A DNA stretch of 64,000 nt from Diaporthe sp. PMI_573 (Eukaryota; Ascomycota; Sordariomycetes; Diaporthales; Diaporthaceae), in assembly GCA_021399435.1 (NCBI GenBank), contig JAJTUP010000005.1:1488001-1552000 (forward strand). The letters are read 5' to 3'. How positions within the stretch are numbered: the first letter of the stretch is position 1; each line of letters opens with the position of its first letter. The notes below the pieces were generated by a model. That model ran no database searches and had not been told where the DNA came from. It was given only the letters and a program-made list of their open reading frames with translations. A program made the translations under genes and the position numbers. Shown piece by piece: positions 1 to 11,411 of this stretch.

Positions 1-1788
1 AAGGAGAGGGGAAAGAGTTGGAGAACAGAAGCTCTGTAAGTTTGCATTGCCGGAACGGCACGACGCCTTGCTGCAGTCGAATGTCAATCACCGACCCTCG
101 GAAACCCTCGGAAATGCTTACCTTGCTGTTGCTACCGACGTCGCTTTGCATCTGCAGGCACTGACCGAGATACATCAGACTCTCGTTGATCTTTCCTGCT
201 TCAGCAAGTGTTGCACCGGCCGTCTTTGCATCTCGAGCCCTCTCACTGCCGGCGAGGTCAACAATTGTGAGTGTACTTCCTCCCCAAGGATATCGGTGCC
301 GCTTGCCGCTGGACTTGGGCCGCTTCTTGACCTCGATGCTGAAAAACCCGTGACTGCGTGAGCTAGCACTATTGCTGCCGGTACCAGCGACCCTTCGCTC
401 ATGCAGCCCAGCCTCGAGAACCATGAGTGCCTGGTCCAGGCTGCTGCAGATGACCTTGCGCAAACCGGCGACCAACTTCCTGTCCGGGGATTGTTCGGTG
501 GACTTGAAAATCAGGGCCCGCCGCCGAAATTCTTTCGTGGCCGCAGATTTGACCGGAGGAGTTAACAGATCAAAGATTCGGTCATTGTAGACTTCGTACA
601 TCGAGACCAAGACCACATATTCTGCTGCAGGGTCCGATGAGACGTTGACAGTACTGATGTCGGGGACCTGCGGCAGCGCCAAGGGCCGGCTCAAGAGCTT
701 TCGAGGTGTCGGTGGGATTGATTCGCCCTTGAGGTTGAATGGTTCAGCATTTCTCTTCTTGTGACGAGCCGAGGCAGTGACGCCCATGTAATGCTTCGAA
801 GGAGATGTATGCGGGGTGGTACTGGTATTCGCGGCTCGCACTTGGAGGGGCCGGCGCCTGTCTGTCATGGATTGTGCGTTGCCATGGGGAAAGGCACGCC
901 AACCACGACGCAGTTGCTCGGGGGTATTTGGCGAGGACGCAGTATAGTCCTCCCTGCAAACGAGACGCACACTCCCCGGCCGAGAATTGCGAGAAGGGGT
1001 AGACGGCTCAGAAACCTGAGGAAAACCATGACGGACAAAATCTGCAAGAAAAGCAACAGGCTGAGAAAAGGAATCAAGGGGCCGTACAAGGGGTGTTGGT
1101 GCCCGGGAAGAGGGGCGGGGGGGACCTGAAGGGTCCCCATAAACCGTTTCAATGAATGTGGATGCGGCGGATATGGATGCCTCGGAGGCATCTGATGCGT
1201 TGATGGAAGCCTCAAGCTCGGGCTTGGAGTCGACGTCGACGATGTTCTTCCCAATGGATCGGAAGATGACATCCAGAGACAACTGGGTCATGCCGCGTTG
1301 TGACCGAGAACCAAGAATGGTATGCGACTGCGAAGGAAGACGGTCGGTCAGTTATGCTATGGTTTACATCAAATACAGGGCACACGCCAACGCCCAAGCC
1401 TCAGGTTTAAATATTCGTAACATACCTTGCCAGATCCGCTGACTCCCAGGGTTGCTAGGAGCGCATCGGTGCCATCGCCACCGTGTGGTGCCAAGACACC
1501 CTCCACCAGGGGAACGACATTGGTGCAGTGAAAGACGTCGAGCTGGGTGGCGTCCTCGGTGAAGACCTGGGTGAAAGCAAACTTCTCGACGGCGCGCCTT
1601 CGATCATTTGGGGGGTTGAGGGTGATGTGGGTCGGTGCCGTGGAGGCGGCGTCAGTTGGAGGAGGTTCGACAGCGAGGAAGCGCTCCGTTATTGCCGCGC
1701 CAGCCTGAGGTGGGCGCAGGCGCAGGTAGACTTGGAAAAGATTGTGGGATTTCTGAGCCGCCGGGGGCCCTGTGGACGTGTTGTCCAT
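1..1788 (-). CDS. Kinesin motor protein, kinesin-6-like, 3' end outside window
   Basis: Microtubule motor ATPase, cut by the left edge. Start ATG at 1788. Exons: 1788-1426, 1327-122 and 70 to the edge; both introns (1425-1328, 121-71) have GT..AG ends and keep frame. The motor domain starts near residue 15 (LFQVYLRLRPP). The P-loop is GVSGSGK|SHTILGS, split by intron 1. Later come YEVYNDRIFDLL, the switch I motif SSRSHGFFSIEV, switch II VDLAGSER, and VPFRQCKLTELLFSN just before the edge. Between the early motor strands and YEVYNDR lies an insertion of roughly 130 residues rich in Ser, Pro and Arg. Large insertions in loop 6 are known from the kinesin-6 group (MKLP2/KIF20), and LAEAGKINESLMYLGQCLQ also resembles that group, so a role in the spindle midzone or cytokinesis is inferred. 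The family (motor) call is secure; the subfamily is tentative. Confidence 0.9.
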
Positions 1789-3241
1789 GGCCTCGGTTTC
1801 TGTGTGATTCTCAACCGCAGGAGGAACGTTGAGAGTAAGATGGGCGATGATATAGCCAAATGGCTGGTATCGATCGAATGTAGGTTGAAGTGAAGAAAGC
1901 GGGGATATCAGATCAGACAAGCCAGACAGCTGCTGTACACGCTGTACACGTATAGACGCGCTTCCAGATGCAGGCAGGATTGGGTGGACACGGGTGGATA
2001 CCAGATGGCTGGGAGAAAAAGTCCAAGATGTCTGTGACAAGGTGCAGACGAAACAAACGCCTTGTGCGTCTTGTGGCAGATGCAACAAACCCGAGCGTCT
2101 GCAAATGCGGTTTCAATTCCAGTTCCAAATCAGCATCCAGATCTCCAGATGGGGCTACGTACGAGGTACTTGTGTACATGCCCGAAGAAAACAAAGCACT
2201 GACCGATCGGCGGGGCAACCACCCCGGTCGACCGTGGCCGATAAGCGATAACCAGGACAGGGAGCTATGGGCAATGGGGCCGCGACCAGGGTCAGGCCCG
2301 AAAACGAGCTTTCCGGGTCGGCGCACTCGCCGCCACCAGCTCTCGGAAGCCCTGGCCTGCAACGGTCCTCCAAAAACGTAGTCCATGCTTCCTCAGAATC
2401 ACTTGCAGGCTGCAAGCCCTTGCACCTCATTGCACTGCAGCAGCGTTGAAACTTTGGGGAATGGACCGTGGGAGCCTGCAACATTGCTCCAACTGTATCT
2501 CGCTCGGATCACGATTCTCATTGCGACCTGACCCAGTTCGGACCACATAACCCGGCTGCGCTCGGCCGATGGTCACGATATGCGTCACCTAGTGTAGTAT
2601 CATCTGGTCTCGACCTTGCTCTCTCTGTCCCATACCTTGCTTCTCCGTCATCTTTCCCCTGACTGCCGCCCGCCGGGCTTGACTCGCAAGACCGCGCAGA
2701 CGAGGCCCAAGCCTTCTTAGCCTGTGGAACTACCACAGTAGCTTTGAACTCATGGTCTGCGCAGTGCGGCAAGCCGGTTCCCCGTTAAATAGAGTTCGCC
2801 CGACCAAGATAATATAATTGGGTATTGTCTGAGCGGGCGTCCACAATGCATCACACCTTATCTCTCACCCCGCCGATCATCACAGCCTGCATGGCCCCCG
2901 TCGCTCACATGGCCGCCACGGCTCACATGGTAGGGCAATCAACGACCAAACTCGTCGCTGATCGGCCTGGTGGTACCTGCTGCAACGGCATCTCACCCAC
3001 AGCCGCCCCCGTCCTGCCCGTCCTGCCCCAATGCTGCCGTACTCGGCACAATCCGACTCTTCCGACATGGCAGAGCTGACGTTGAATAAATCCTTCCACC
3101 TCCTTCGCCAACCTTGTCCAGGCTGTCTGTCCCCGAGGATGACATTGACTTGCGTTTGGAGAAGCTCCAACCCCTCCTACATCAAAGCCGCCTTACTTCG
3201 GGCTCTTTGGTCCATGCCAATGGAGAGATTTGTCTCCCAAG
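1789..3241. other. Intergenic, divergent promoter of kinesin and GPCR genes
   Basis: No coding frame with conserved motifs was found. Open frames here are short and overlap on both strands. The stretch must carry the 5' regions of the kinesin gene (minus) and the receptor gene (plus). No repeat or RNA gene was recognised. Confidence 0.5.
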
Positions 3242-4944
3242 ATGGCCTACGATGACCTTGTTGCCAGGTTCACGCTGGCTGGCAGCATGACCTCGTGCAT
3301 TGCCACCTCTCTTGTGCTACTCTCATATTTTATCTTCCGGGACCAGCAGTATTCCTTCAGGCACGCCCTGATCCTGAACCTCGCCGCGGCCGGTATGCCT
3401 CCTCCCGGTGTTGATAATATCTCAGAGCCCCGCCTTTCATGCCTCCTGCCTTGATCCAATTGTATATACCGTCGTTCGACACAGAGACTGACTGACCTCT
3501 TGCCCTACTGCAGAGTTTATAAATACCCTGAACAACTTGATATCGGGCTTCATCTACGTTAGGACCAAGAAGCTGAGCCCCGGTCCGGCTTGCACTGCGA
3601 ACGGCTTCATCGGGCAGCTTACTGTACAGGCTGTGGACTTCACCATTCTCGCAATCGTCCTCGTTACGCTCTTGACCATTACGCGCAAAACGTACCTTCC
3701 CGATGTCTCTATATGGGCGAAAGCACTCATATGTGCCTCAACATGGGTCGTGCCCATCATTACCAGCGTCGTTGCCGTCTCACTCCATGCGATGACACCT
3801 GTCAGCGGCAACTGGTGTTGGATCACTGCAAGGCGCCCAGATCTACGGTATAGCCTCACCCACGGCTGGCGAATCGGAATAATCTTCCTCACGGTTCTTC
3901 TCTACGCCTACATTTGGTGGTTTGTCCATCGCCACTTCAAGGCCCTGTTTGGTTCTCGCGGGGACACTCGACTTGGGTACAACCCAGTCACAGGCGCTGT
4001 ACATACAGAAAGTGCCAGATTGACCAGAGAGAGGCTGGAAGAGTCGCAGGGGACAACGTTGATTGGAGAAGCCGATACAAGGCCATTGAGCGATATCACT
4101 ATCAGGGACACACCGAAGGATTCGAGGGACAGCAGGGACGACATGACCATGTCAGACTTCTCACTGCCAATCCAGGGGGCTGAAGATGTCGTGAGCACCG
4201 CGGAACGAGATTTCATCTCAACCGTGACACCACCGGCACCAACAGTCAGCCACGCAGAGGGACGACGCAACTACAGCCGGCACTTTGCTCCTGCCGAGAG
4301 CGACCAGCCCGAGATTTCCCCCAGGGTCAGACACTCGATCGATGTGCGAGTGAGCATCGCGAAGAGGTCGTACTCGTGGCTCCCACCAGGCATCCCGCCG
4401 AGCATCCCGCCGAACTCCTCCAACCCCATCACTCCACACACAGAGACCAAAATATCATCCACGCGCTGCTCGCGCGCCCCGCCCTGGCGGCATCAGAGAT
4501 ATGCATCCGTCTCGCACCATGACGTCGGACAACAATCCCGAGCCCACAAGGTCGAGAAGGAGATTCGGCGGATGCTTTTGCTCGTGAGTACATGTCCCTG
4601 CCCCACCCCAGTACTCTAGCCCACCCCTTGCGCGTCCTTTTCAGGAACCAACGGGTTGTTCGGGCTGTGCAACTCACGAAACTAACATGCGGCAGAACGC
4701 GTACCCGACGTTGTACGTGCTGCTCTGGATCCCAGGCATTGTGAACAGGCTCATGGAGGCAACAGGCCGGACGCCGTCGAACCCGCGCGCTGTTGCTGCC
4801 CTACAGAGCACGAGCCAGTTCGTCGGGTTCGCCAATGCAATCACATTTGGGGTCAATGCAACCATGCGAAGGCGCATCGGCTCGGCGGCTGTGAAGGCGA
4901 GGCAGAAGTTAAAGGGAAAAGCGGAAGCATGGCGGAATGTTTAG
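3242..4944 (+). CDS. Seven-transmembrane receptor, Git3/cAMP-receptor-like GPCR
   Basis: Plasma-membrane receptor expected to couple to a heterotrimeric G protein. Three exons: 3242-3392, 3514-4583, 4696-4944 (489 aa). Introns are GTATGC..CAG and GTGAGT..CAG. Seven hydrophobic segments can be read: TM1 about 15-35, TM2 about 42-66, TM3 about 82-107, TM4 about 117-140, TM5 about 163-187, then a long hydrophilic loop of about 220 residues, TM6 (NAYPTLYVLLWIPGIVNRL) and TM7 (TSQFVGFANAITFGVNAT). The YPTLYVLLWIPGIVNR segment is typical of fungal cAMP-receptor-like and Git3 receptors. The long third cytoplasmic loop, rich in Ser, Thr, Arg and Pro, is usual for fungal members and may be phosphorylated. 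The ligand is unknown; carbon or nutrient sensing is only a guess from the family. Confidence 0.85.
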
Positions 4945-7900
4945 CCTGCGGCTGTTCAACGCGCGGTGCGGGCAGGGTGTTCTCATCTCCAAGCTTTTGT
5001 TTTACGCCTCAGTGATACCCGACCTAATAACAGAGCCCCGGAACTGGGATCTGGGACATTTCGCCGCAGATCTCGTGATTTGTCTAATTCTAGTCAAGAT
5101 GGCTCTGTCCAGTGCCAGAGAACCCATATTCCCACCGGGAACAGTTCAAGCTTCAACGCAGCTACGCGCAGGTAGTGACTATCGAACAGCCTGTGTGGGA
5201 GACGAAAGTGTCGTTCCAGGCGGTGACGTTACATAAGCGCTCCAGATTCTCCAGTTACTGCATGGTACCTGGCCATTCGGGAGCTTGGTCTCCGGCGGGA
5301 CAGTTGGGATTGGCAAATAGGCAATTTCGTACTGTGACGATGGGGCTTGCCAGGGTCCATTCATGGATCCGGGTGATGGAAATTTAGGGGTCCTGGGTCA
5401 CGTCAGACCAAAAAAAAATTGTGACCAGTGAGCGAGCCAGACCAGATGATGGACTCGGGAAAGGGCCCTTGAAACACTGTGACAAAACTTGAAGACTTGG
5501 GCAAATGTTCCAAGGTTTCATCACGGCTGTTGTGAGAACAGAGTGGCAAGGTCAGTTCTATGGGGTGGGTGTGAGTTTCCGGAATGTTGAGGACACATGA
5601 CGCCCTCCTTTCCTTGATTAGGGACCGTTCATGTGTGCCATCATCAAGGTGTCTCTGCGATGGAACCAAGGCAGACCCGGTTTCGCGGTGCGGCAAGGCG
5701 GAGGCGGCCGACTGCACGTAGTTTGCCAAAGCCGGTTCCGCGTCAGACGCCGTTCAGACCAAGGGCGCCGCTCGGTGGGTAGCCGAACTACGATGTCCAA
5801 TGGCACGATTCTCCGTGTTGAGTCATGAGACCAAGTCCCTCTTTTGGAGGAGCTGCAGGACAGGACAAAGTCTGGTTGATTCTGATCACAGTCCCTGTCC
5901 CCTAAGAGGCCGTGTCGTGAAGGGCACTCGGGAGACCTTTCGTATGTCGGGAACGGAGGCGGTCCAGGCCGGCTCCTCGTCCTTAACGGTTCACAGGTCG
6001 GCGTCGTGCCGGCCCTGGTAGTCAGGAACTGGACGCTCGTGGGGCAGGCGCCGCCAAACCCAAATCGTCTCGCGGCGACGGGCCCTCAATCAGACGAGCG
6101 GAGCATCTGATGTGGGGCCTGCTGCGATCGCCAAAGCGCCCTCTTCCCAGGAGCGCCAGGCTGCTCAAGCCAAGGTACCGCAGCCTTGAGATGCAGACCG
6201 CCAGAATCCAGTAGCCTACTCTGGGTTATGAAGCGAGGAGCCTCTAAACGAAACGAAAGGCGACTGCTGGGGAAGGAGACAGTTCTGCATGGCTCTCAGG
6301 ACCAACACACGATCTGGCAGGAGTACGACACCGTAGATACAGCAATTAGAGAGGCACGGAGAGGGTGTTCTTCCTCGTCCAGGGATACTCTAGCGTACTG
6401 ACGGACTGTGATATAGACAATGCGCTGCATACACAGTAGCCACATTCGAGAAGAGAAGTGGGGACATGAATCGACACAGCTGTGGACCAGAGATTGCTGG
6501 TGTCATCATCCCTGGACCAGATCGAGAAGGTGACGGACAAATTATGGGGTCTGAACAGGGTGAGGCGAAAGGCAGACGAACTGGCTGGGCAGCTGGGCAC
6601 ACAGCGATGGCAGATACCCATGCCGCGATCTGTACAAATAGGGACACAGTCAATGGAGACACAGTCAGATATGGCACATGTCGCCAGGGTTCACGATAGA
6701 TGACCAGCTGGCTTCTCTTGACGTGAGCTGTACAAGTATCTCGGTCCCACTATTGGCTTCCACAACGGCAGATCGTCTCGCAGGGAGGTGAGACAGGGTC
6801 TGCTCCCTCCCGATTGAGGCCTGGAACGGGATGCTGTTGACGCGGAATTGAGTGCTTCGGCTTGTCAAGGGGAAAAGAAACCACTTCAACCCTTGCTGCC
6901 AAATGGCGGTGACCGCCGTCCAGGAGGGACGTTATTGGACGGAAGCGGGCTCGATGGCGGCTGTCGTTCATGCTGATGCTTTCGCCCCTTGTGCTGCCGC
7001 CGCGGCACTGCACGAGATGACTGCTGTAGGTTAGGCCAGAAGGGCCGGAAGGGCCATTGGATGCGTTGTCCATGGATGCGGCTAGGCACAGAACCCGAGG
7101 ACATGCAGCCTGCAGGAGGAAGCAGTCTGGCACTCTGGCTGTCTGGGTGCTGTACAGTCAAGAGTATCCTGCATGCAGCTCCATCCCCAGTGCTGCCTGG
7201 CTGCATGTGCAGACCCAGCTGTCGTGTGAGTCTGAGGGAGAGTATGGTTGTGACTTGCGGATGGCTGCGTACTTTGCATGGGCATGAGCCGGAATGAGTC
7301 TGAGCTAGTCACAGTTCTTCCATGCCATGCAAGCACAACGGCAGAGAAGAGTCACCGGCGGCTGAAATGAGTCTTTGCTGGGAGGTCTAGCTGGTGGATT
7401 GGATGGCCGGGTCGGCCTGTGGTTGGGTAGAAGCACCTGAGTGATGATGGTGGTGTGGTGGTACTCCGTAGTGGTGATGATGATGGTGCTGATGGAATTA
7501 ATTGTCGAAACGCCCATTTGTTTGTGAGACGACTTCCAGAGGTGCAAGGTGCGTCTGTCCCTTGCTACTGTGCAGGTAAGTAAGGCAAGGACTTATGTAG
7601 GTACCTAGGTACCAAGGTAAGTGGGAACTAGCCTACTACGGCAATCCCCAGGCTCATTGACCACTCACACTGCACGCAATGGGTCCCCACCCCAGAAAAA
7701 AAAGTTTCTGGGACTGAAAGACCAGGCCACCTGAGAAATTTCGGGCCCCTCTCGCTTACTTGCCCTGCCCTGGCCTCCCCTTCCTTTTCCCTCCCTCTTC
7801 CTCCCCACCCTTACCAAACCACCATCAATCCAAACAGACAACGAAGTCGCCGTACCATCCCCAGAGATCTGAACACATCCAGCCCAAACTTCGTCGACCC

Positions 7901-8485
7901 CTTTTGTCAACATGTCTTCGGCCGTCCCTGAGCTGTAAACGCCCACTGCGCGGCACCGGTCGCCGTGAAACGTGACCGGTGCCTCGCAGTCCCGCAGCAT
8001 CAGAGATCAGTCCGAGTCTTTCGACGAAGTTATCCAGACCTTGAAGCCTGTCAAGAGCCTCCTCACCGTACGCAGGGGCACCGCGCAACCACGGCACCAT
8101 CACCGCCCGCGAGTCGACACCCAGGAACCTGCAATGCCTGTTTCTAAATCTTAACAACTACATCGTCTGCCCTACCCGACTGGGCCCGAAAGCGTTTCCA
8201 TCCTCCTCTGGCCGCGCTCTACTCTACATACACCTTTCCTCTCCTCGGACCCGAACGCTCGCAGAAGCCACCCTGCTGCTCCTGCTCTCCTCGACACAAA
8301 TTAGCTCGGGCTCTGGTAGATCCGAACGATCATCACCACATACCCAACGATACCAACCGCGCACCCCGTGCTCCAACCTCAAGTTCCAAATCGAAACCCT
8401 GACCCGGCGTCAACAAACACCTCTACCTCCCGTCCCGGAACCTGACAACAGTATTACTCGAAAGAGAAAAAAATAAACTGTAGCT
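4945..8485. other. Gene-free stretch of 3.5 kb
   Basis: No frame here carries a recognisable domain, and open frames overlap on both strands. It holds a purine/TGG-rich patch near 7440-7500, a perfect 14-bp palindrome around 7600-7613 and a C/T-rich leader from about 7750 to 8480, which is the probable 5' UTR of the next gene. The A-rich run ending in AAATAAACTGTAGCT lies just before that gene's ATG. A decayed element in 5.4-7.3 kb cannot be excluded but nothing recognisable remains. Confidence 0.45.
7600..7613. repeat. Perfect palindrome containing TACCTAGGTA
   Basis: GGTACCTAGGTACC is a perfect 14-bp palindrome in intergenic DNA. Its 10-bp core recurs exactly at 29449-29458 and 57385-57394, and with one mismatch at 44056-44065, always outside coding sequence. 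Confidence 0.7.
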
Positions 8486-10398
8486 ATGCCTCCCAAGATC
8501 GTGCTCAAACGGGGCCTGAACCGAGTGCCAACGGGCGGCAAGTCAATCAAGGCACCAAAGAAGGGTCCCAAGAAGGCCCCCAAGTCTTCTAAGCAACGCC
8601 GTGCATCCTCTTCCTCCTTGTCATCTGCATCGCTTGACCTCTCCGACGACGGGGGTTATTCGGGCGTGGATGATGTCAGTGACTCGGACGACGACGAGGA
8701 AAATGTATTCGCGGCCGAGGAGGAGCACATACTAACCAACGCGAGGCAACCTGCCCCGCCAAGCTCCCCTCGGCCGACCTCTTCTGACATCGACGGCGAC
8801 GAGGATGAAGCCGCCGCCGATGCTGATGATGACGATGATTCAGACGACAATGAGAATGAGAATGAGCACGAGCTGGAATCGGCGGACGAGGACGGTGATG
8901 ACACTAGCAGTGTTAGCTGGAATGGCTTCGCGTCTGAGAATGACGAGCCCGCCCCAGCCCAAGTACACACTGCCGAGCCAGTTAGTACAACTCCTGTTGA
9001 ACGTCACGTCCGCTTTGCGGGCGTCCCCGACTCAGAGTCGGACTCTGACGAGACCGAGGAGGATGTCGATGACTTCTTCCCGGACATTTTCATTGCTCAG
9101 GACTCCCTTGACTCTGGGTTCCGCCGTGAGATCGAGCAGGACGACGACGATGATTCGTCTGTCTCTGCAACCTACTGGGACTACTCGGGTGCCGCTGGTG
9201 CACCCGACGACTCGGACGATGACCCATATGGAATCGACGAGGAGTTCCCCAATATTTTCGGGGGCAGCAGCGTAAACGAGCCGAATGATGGCACCCACTC
9301 AAAGGTCGCTGAACTTCCCTTGCCAGAGGATGACGACGACGAGTCGGATGGTTACATGTGTAAGTTGCGCCGATGCATGACATGCTCGCCTTTTGATACT
9401 GATAACCCCTGGCAGCCGATGGTGAGACGACCGAAGAAGATGAGCCTGAGCCGGTACCCCGTAAGAAGTTGATTCCGATCCTGCGTGCTGCGTCTGGGGA
9501 GCCGTCTGATTCAGAGAAGTCTGAAGGCGGCACGCCCCGGCCGATCAAGAGGTCCATCAAAAAACCGATTGTTGTCATGAACCCAATCACCCGCAAAATG
9601 ATGGTCATCACGCCACAAAAGAAGCAGCGCAAATTTGATGTCATCCTTGACCCTGTGCAATTCCAACCGGACTACTTCTCCTATCCCAATTCCCACCAGA
9701 CTTCGCCGATTATGGGCAATCCCGGCTCGCTCATGATGAGCGCCATGTCGTCTGCAAATTTCTTCGCCGGCGGCATGATGGATTTCCAGACCGTTGGACC
9801 GGCCGAGGCTTTCTTCCCCTCGGGCGCCGAACCGTACATGGGAGACGATAGTGAAGACTCATGGTTGGTGGATGCTGAGCACGACGACCACGATGCAGAG
9901 GAGAGAAACTTGAACATCGAGGACTTCCTCGATTTCGGCGACGGCGGGTCGGAAGGAGAGGATGAGGCTGACAAGTCCGATGACGGCAACACCGACGGAA
10001 CACCTTCACGTCGCAGTTCAATGGCTCCCAGCGCTCTGAGTGATTCCAACACTGACGTCCACCCGCTTCTGAGCCACTTGACCAACAACGCGGATGCCGT
10101 TGGCGCCTTCCGGCGGAACCAAGTCAATCAACAACTGATCCTGAATGGCCAGGCTACCCAGGAGTCTCTTGCCTTCTCCAACCCGTTGTATCATGGCACT
10201 CTTCGTGGTATCAAACACGGCAGTCTCGGAGGCGCAGCTACTCCTCTGACACCCGAGCGTCGTCACAAGAAGGCCATGGCCAAGAGCCCCTCCGAGGCCG
10301 TTATCCAAAAACGCAAAGCTTCCGGCCCAGCTGCCGACATGTCTCAGGCCCATAAGAGGCAGCGGAGCATTTCCGATGTCAGGACGATGCACCTCTGA
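8486..10398 (+). CDS. Acidic, Ser-rich protein of unknown function, probably nuclear
   Basis: Two exons, 8486-9359 and 9416-10398, joined over a 56-nt GTAAGT..CAG intron (618 aa). I do not recognise the family. The N-terminus is strongly basic (runs of Lys with Pro and Gly, residues 1-40). Residues about 45-290 are dominated by Asp, Glu and Ser with repeated acidic clusters. After the intron comes a basic segment (RKKLIP, RPIKRSIKKP) followed by PIVVMNPITRKMMVITPQ, the best candidate for a conserved core. A second acidic part lies around residues 445-495. The C-terminus is basic again (HKKAMAKSPSEAVIQKRK). The alternation of basic and acidic blocks suggests a chromatin or transcription-linked protein, but this is inference from composition only. 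Two-exon closure and high coding regularity support a real gene. Confidence 0.8.
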
Positions 10399-11411
10399 AC
10401 GCCGTCACGGACACAGAAGTCCCACAAGCTCACCCCGCCAAAACATCAAATACGCTCAGGACGGCATGACTGCGTGGTCCAATCACTGGAAAGTTGGACC
10501 TCTCTGTTATCCCTGGCCTGGATTTTCCCTCTCTTTCACGTGCACAAAATTCGTTTCCTCTCAACATGCTTTCTCACATGTATCTGTCCCGAAATCTCGT
10601 TGATACTCAGTCTTGTTTCCTTGCAATGTTCTCTCGAGCTGCGGTGCCATTGTAGCATTCGCATCCGCTCGCACGCACAGTCATTCGAACTATCGCTCGA
10701 CATGTTACTATCTCACGTTCCATCAACACCCGCCAGTGCTTTGAAAAGCCGCAGAGATGAACAAAAGTTTGGGAGGGCCTAGACAAAATAGATGTGATAA
10801 AGGCTAGATGCACGCACATTTGTGGTCTGTGTCCACCTGGGCACTGGCAATGTATGCTGCTTATTAGTACCATTTACCCTGCACGGCAAGGATCATGAAA
10901 AGTCCTGCGGCCTGGATGGAATGGGCACGGTTCTGAAACAACGGCTACAAAAACTCTAGTCTAAAAGCAATGAAAATTCGTTTACTACTTAGCTCGCTGT
11001 AATGTCGCCGTGCGTTTGGATCGTCAGGAGATGCTGGCTACAATAGCAGATCTGGGAGAGGGTGCACGTCTCAGTACGGTGACAGCTTCACGAGCTGGGT
11101 CTCATTTCTCGTGGAGCTGTACAGATCCGGCAGGATGCTTGCTGTATGCGGCTGAGTTCCACTCAATGCATAATGGACTGCCCCATGCTTTCATAACTTT
11201 GCCCCAAATTTCAAAATCGCTTGTCAGGCTTTCAACAACAGATTGGATGCGGTTCGTAGTTTTCAGGTTCATAATGATTTTGAACGATCTGTTGAGCCGT
11301 GATGTTTCAAGTTATGCCTGAAGCAGTAGAGAAATGCACACTCTACTGCGAATCTTAACTACAATCTCCCAGTTTTCATGTCCTCCGTACTTAACGCAGT
11401 CATCTCGCGCC
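10399..11411. other. Intergenic, convergent 3' ends
   Basis: It lies between the acidic protein gene (plus) and the laccase gene (minus), so it should hold both 3' UTRs. No coding frame with known motifs and no RNA gene was seen. Confidence 0.5.
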
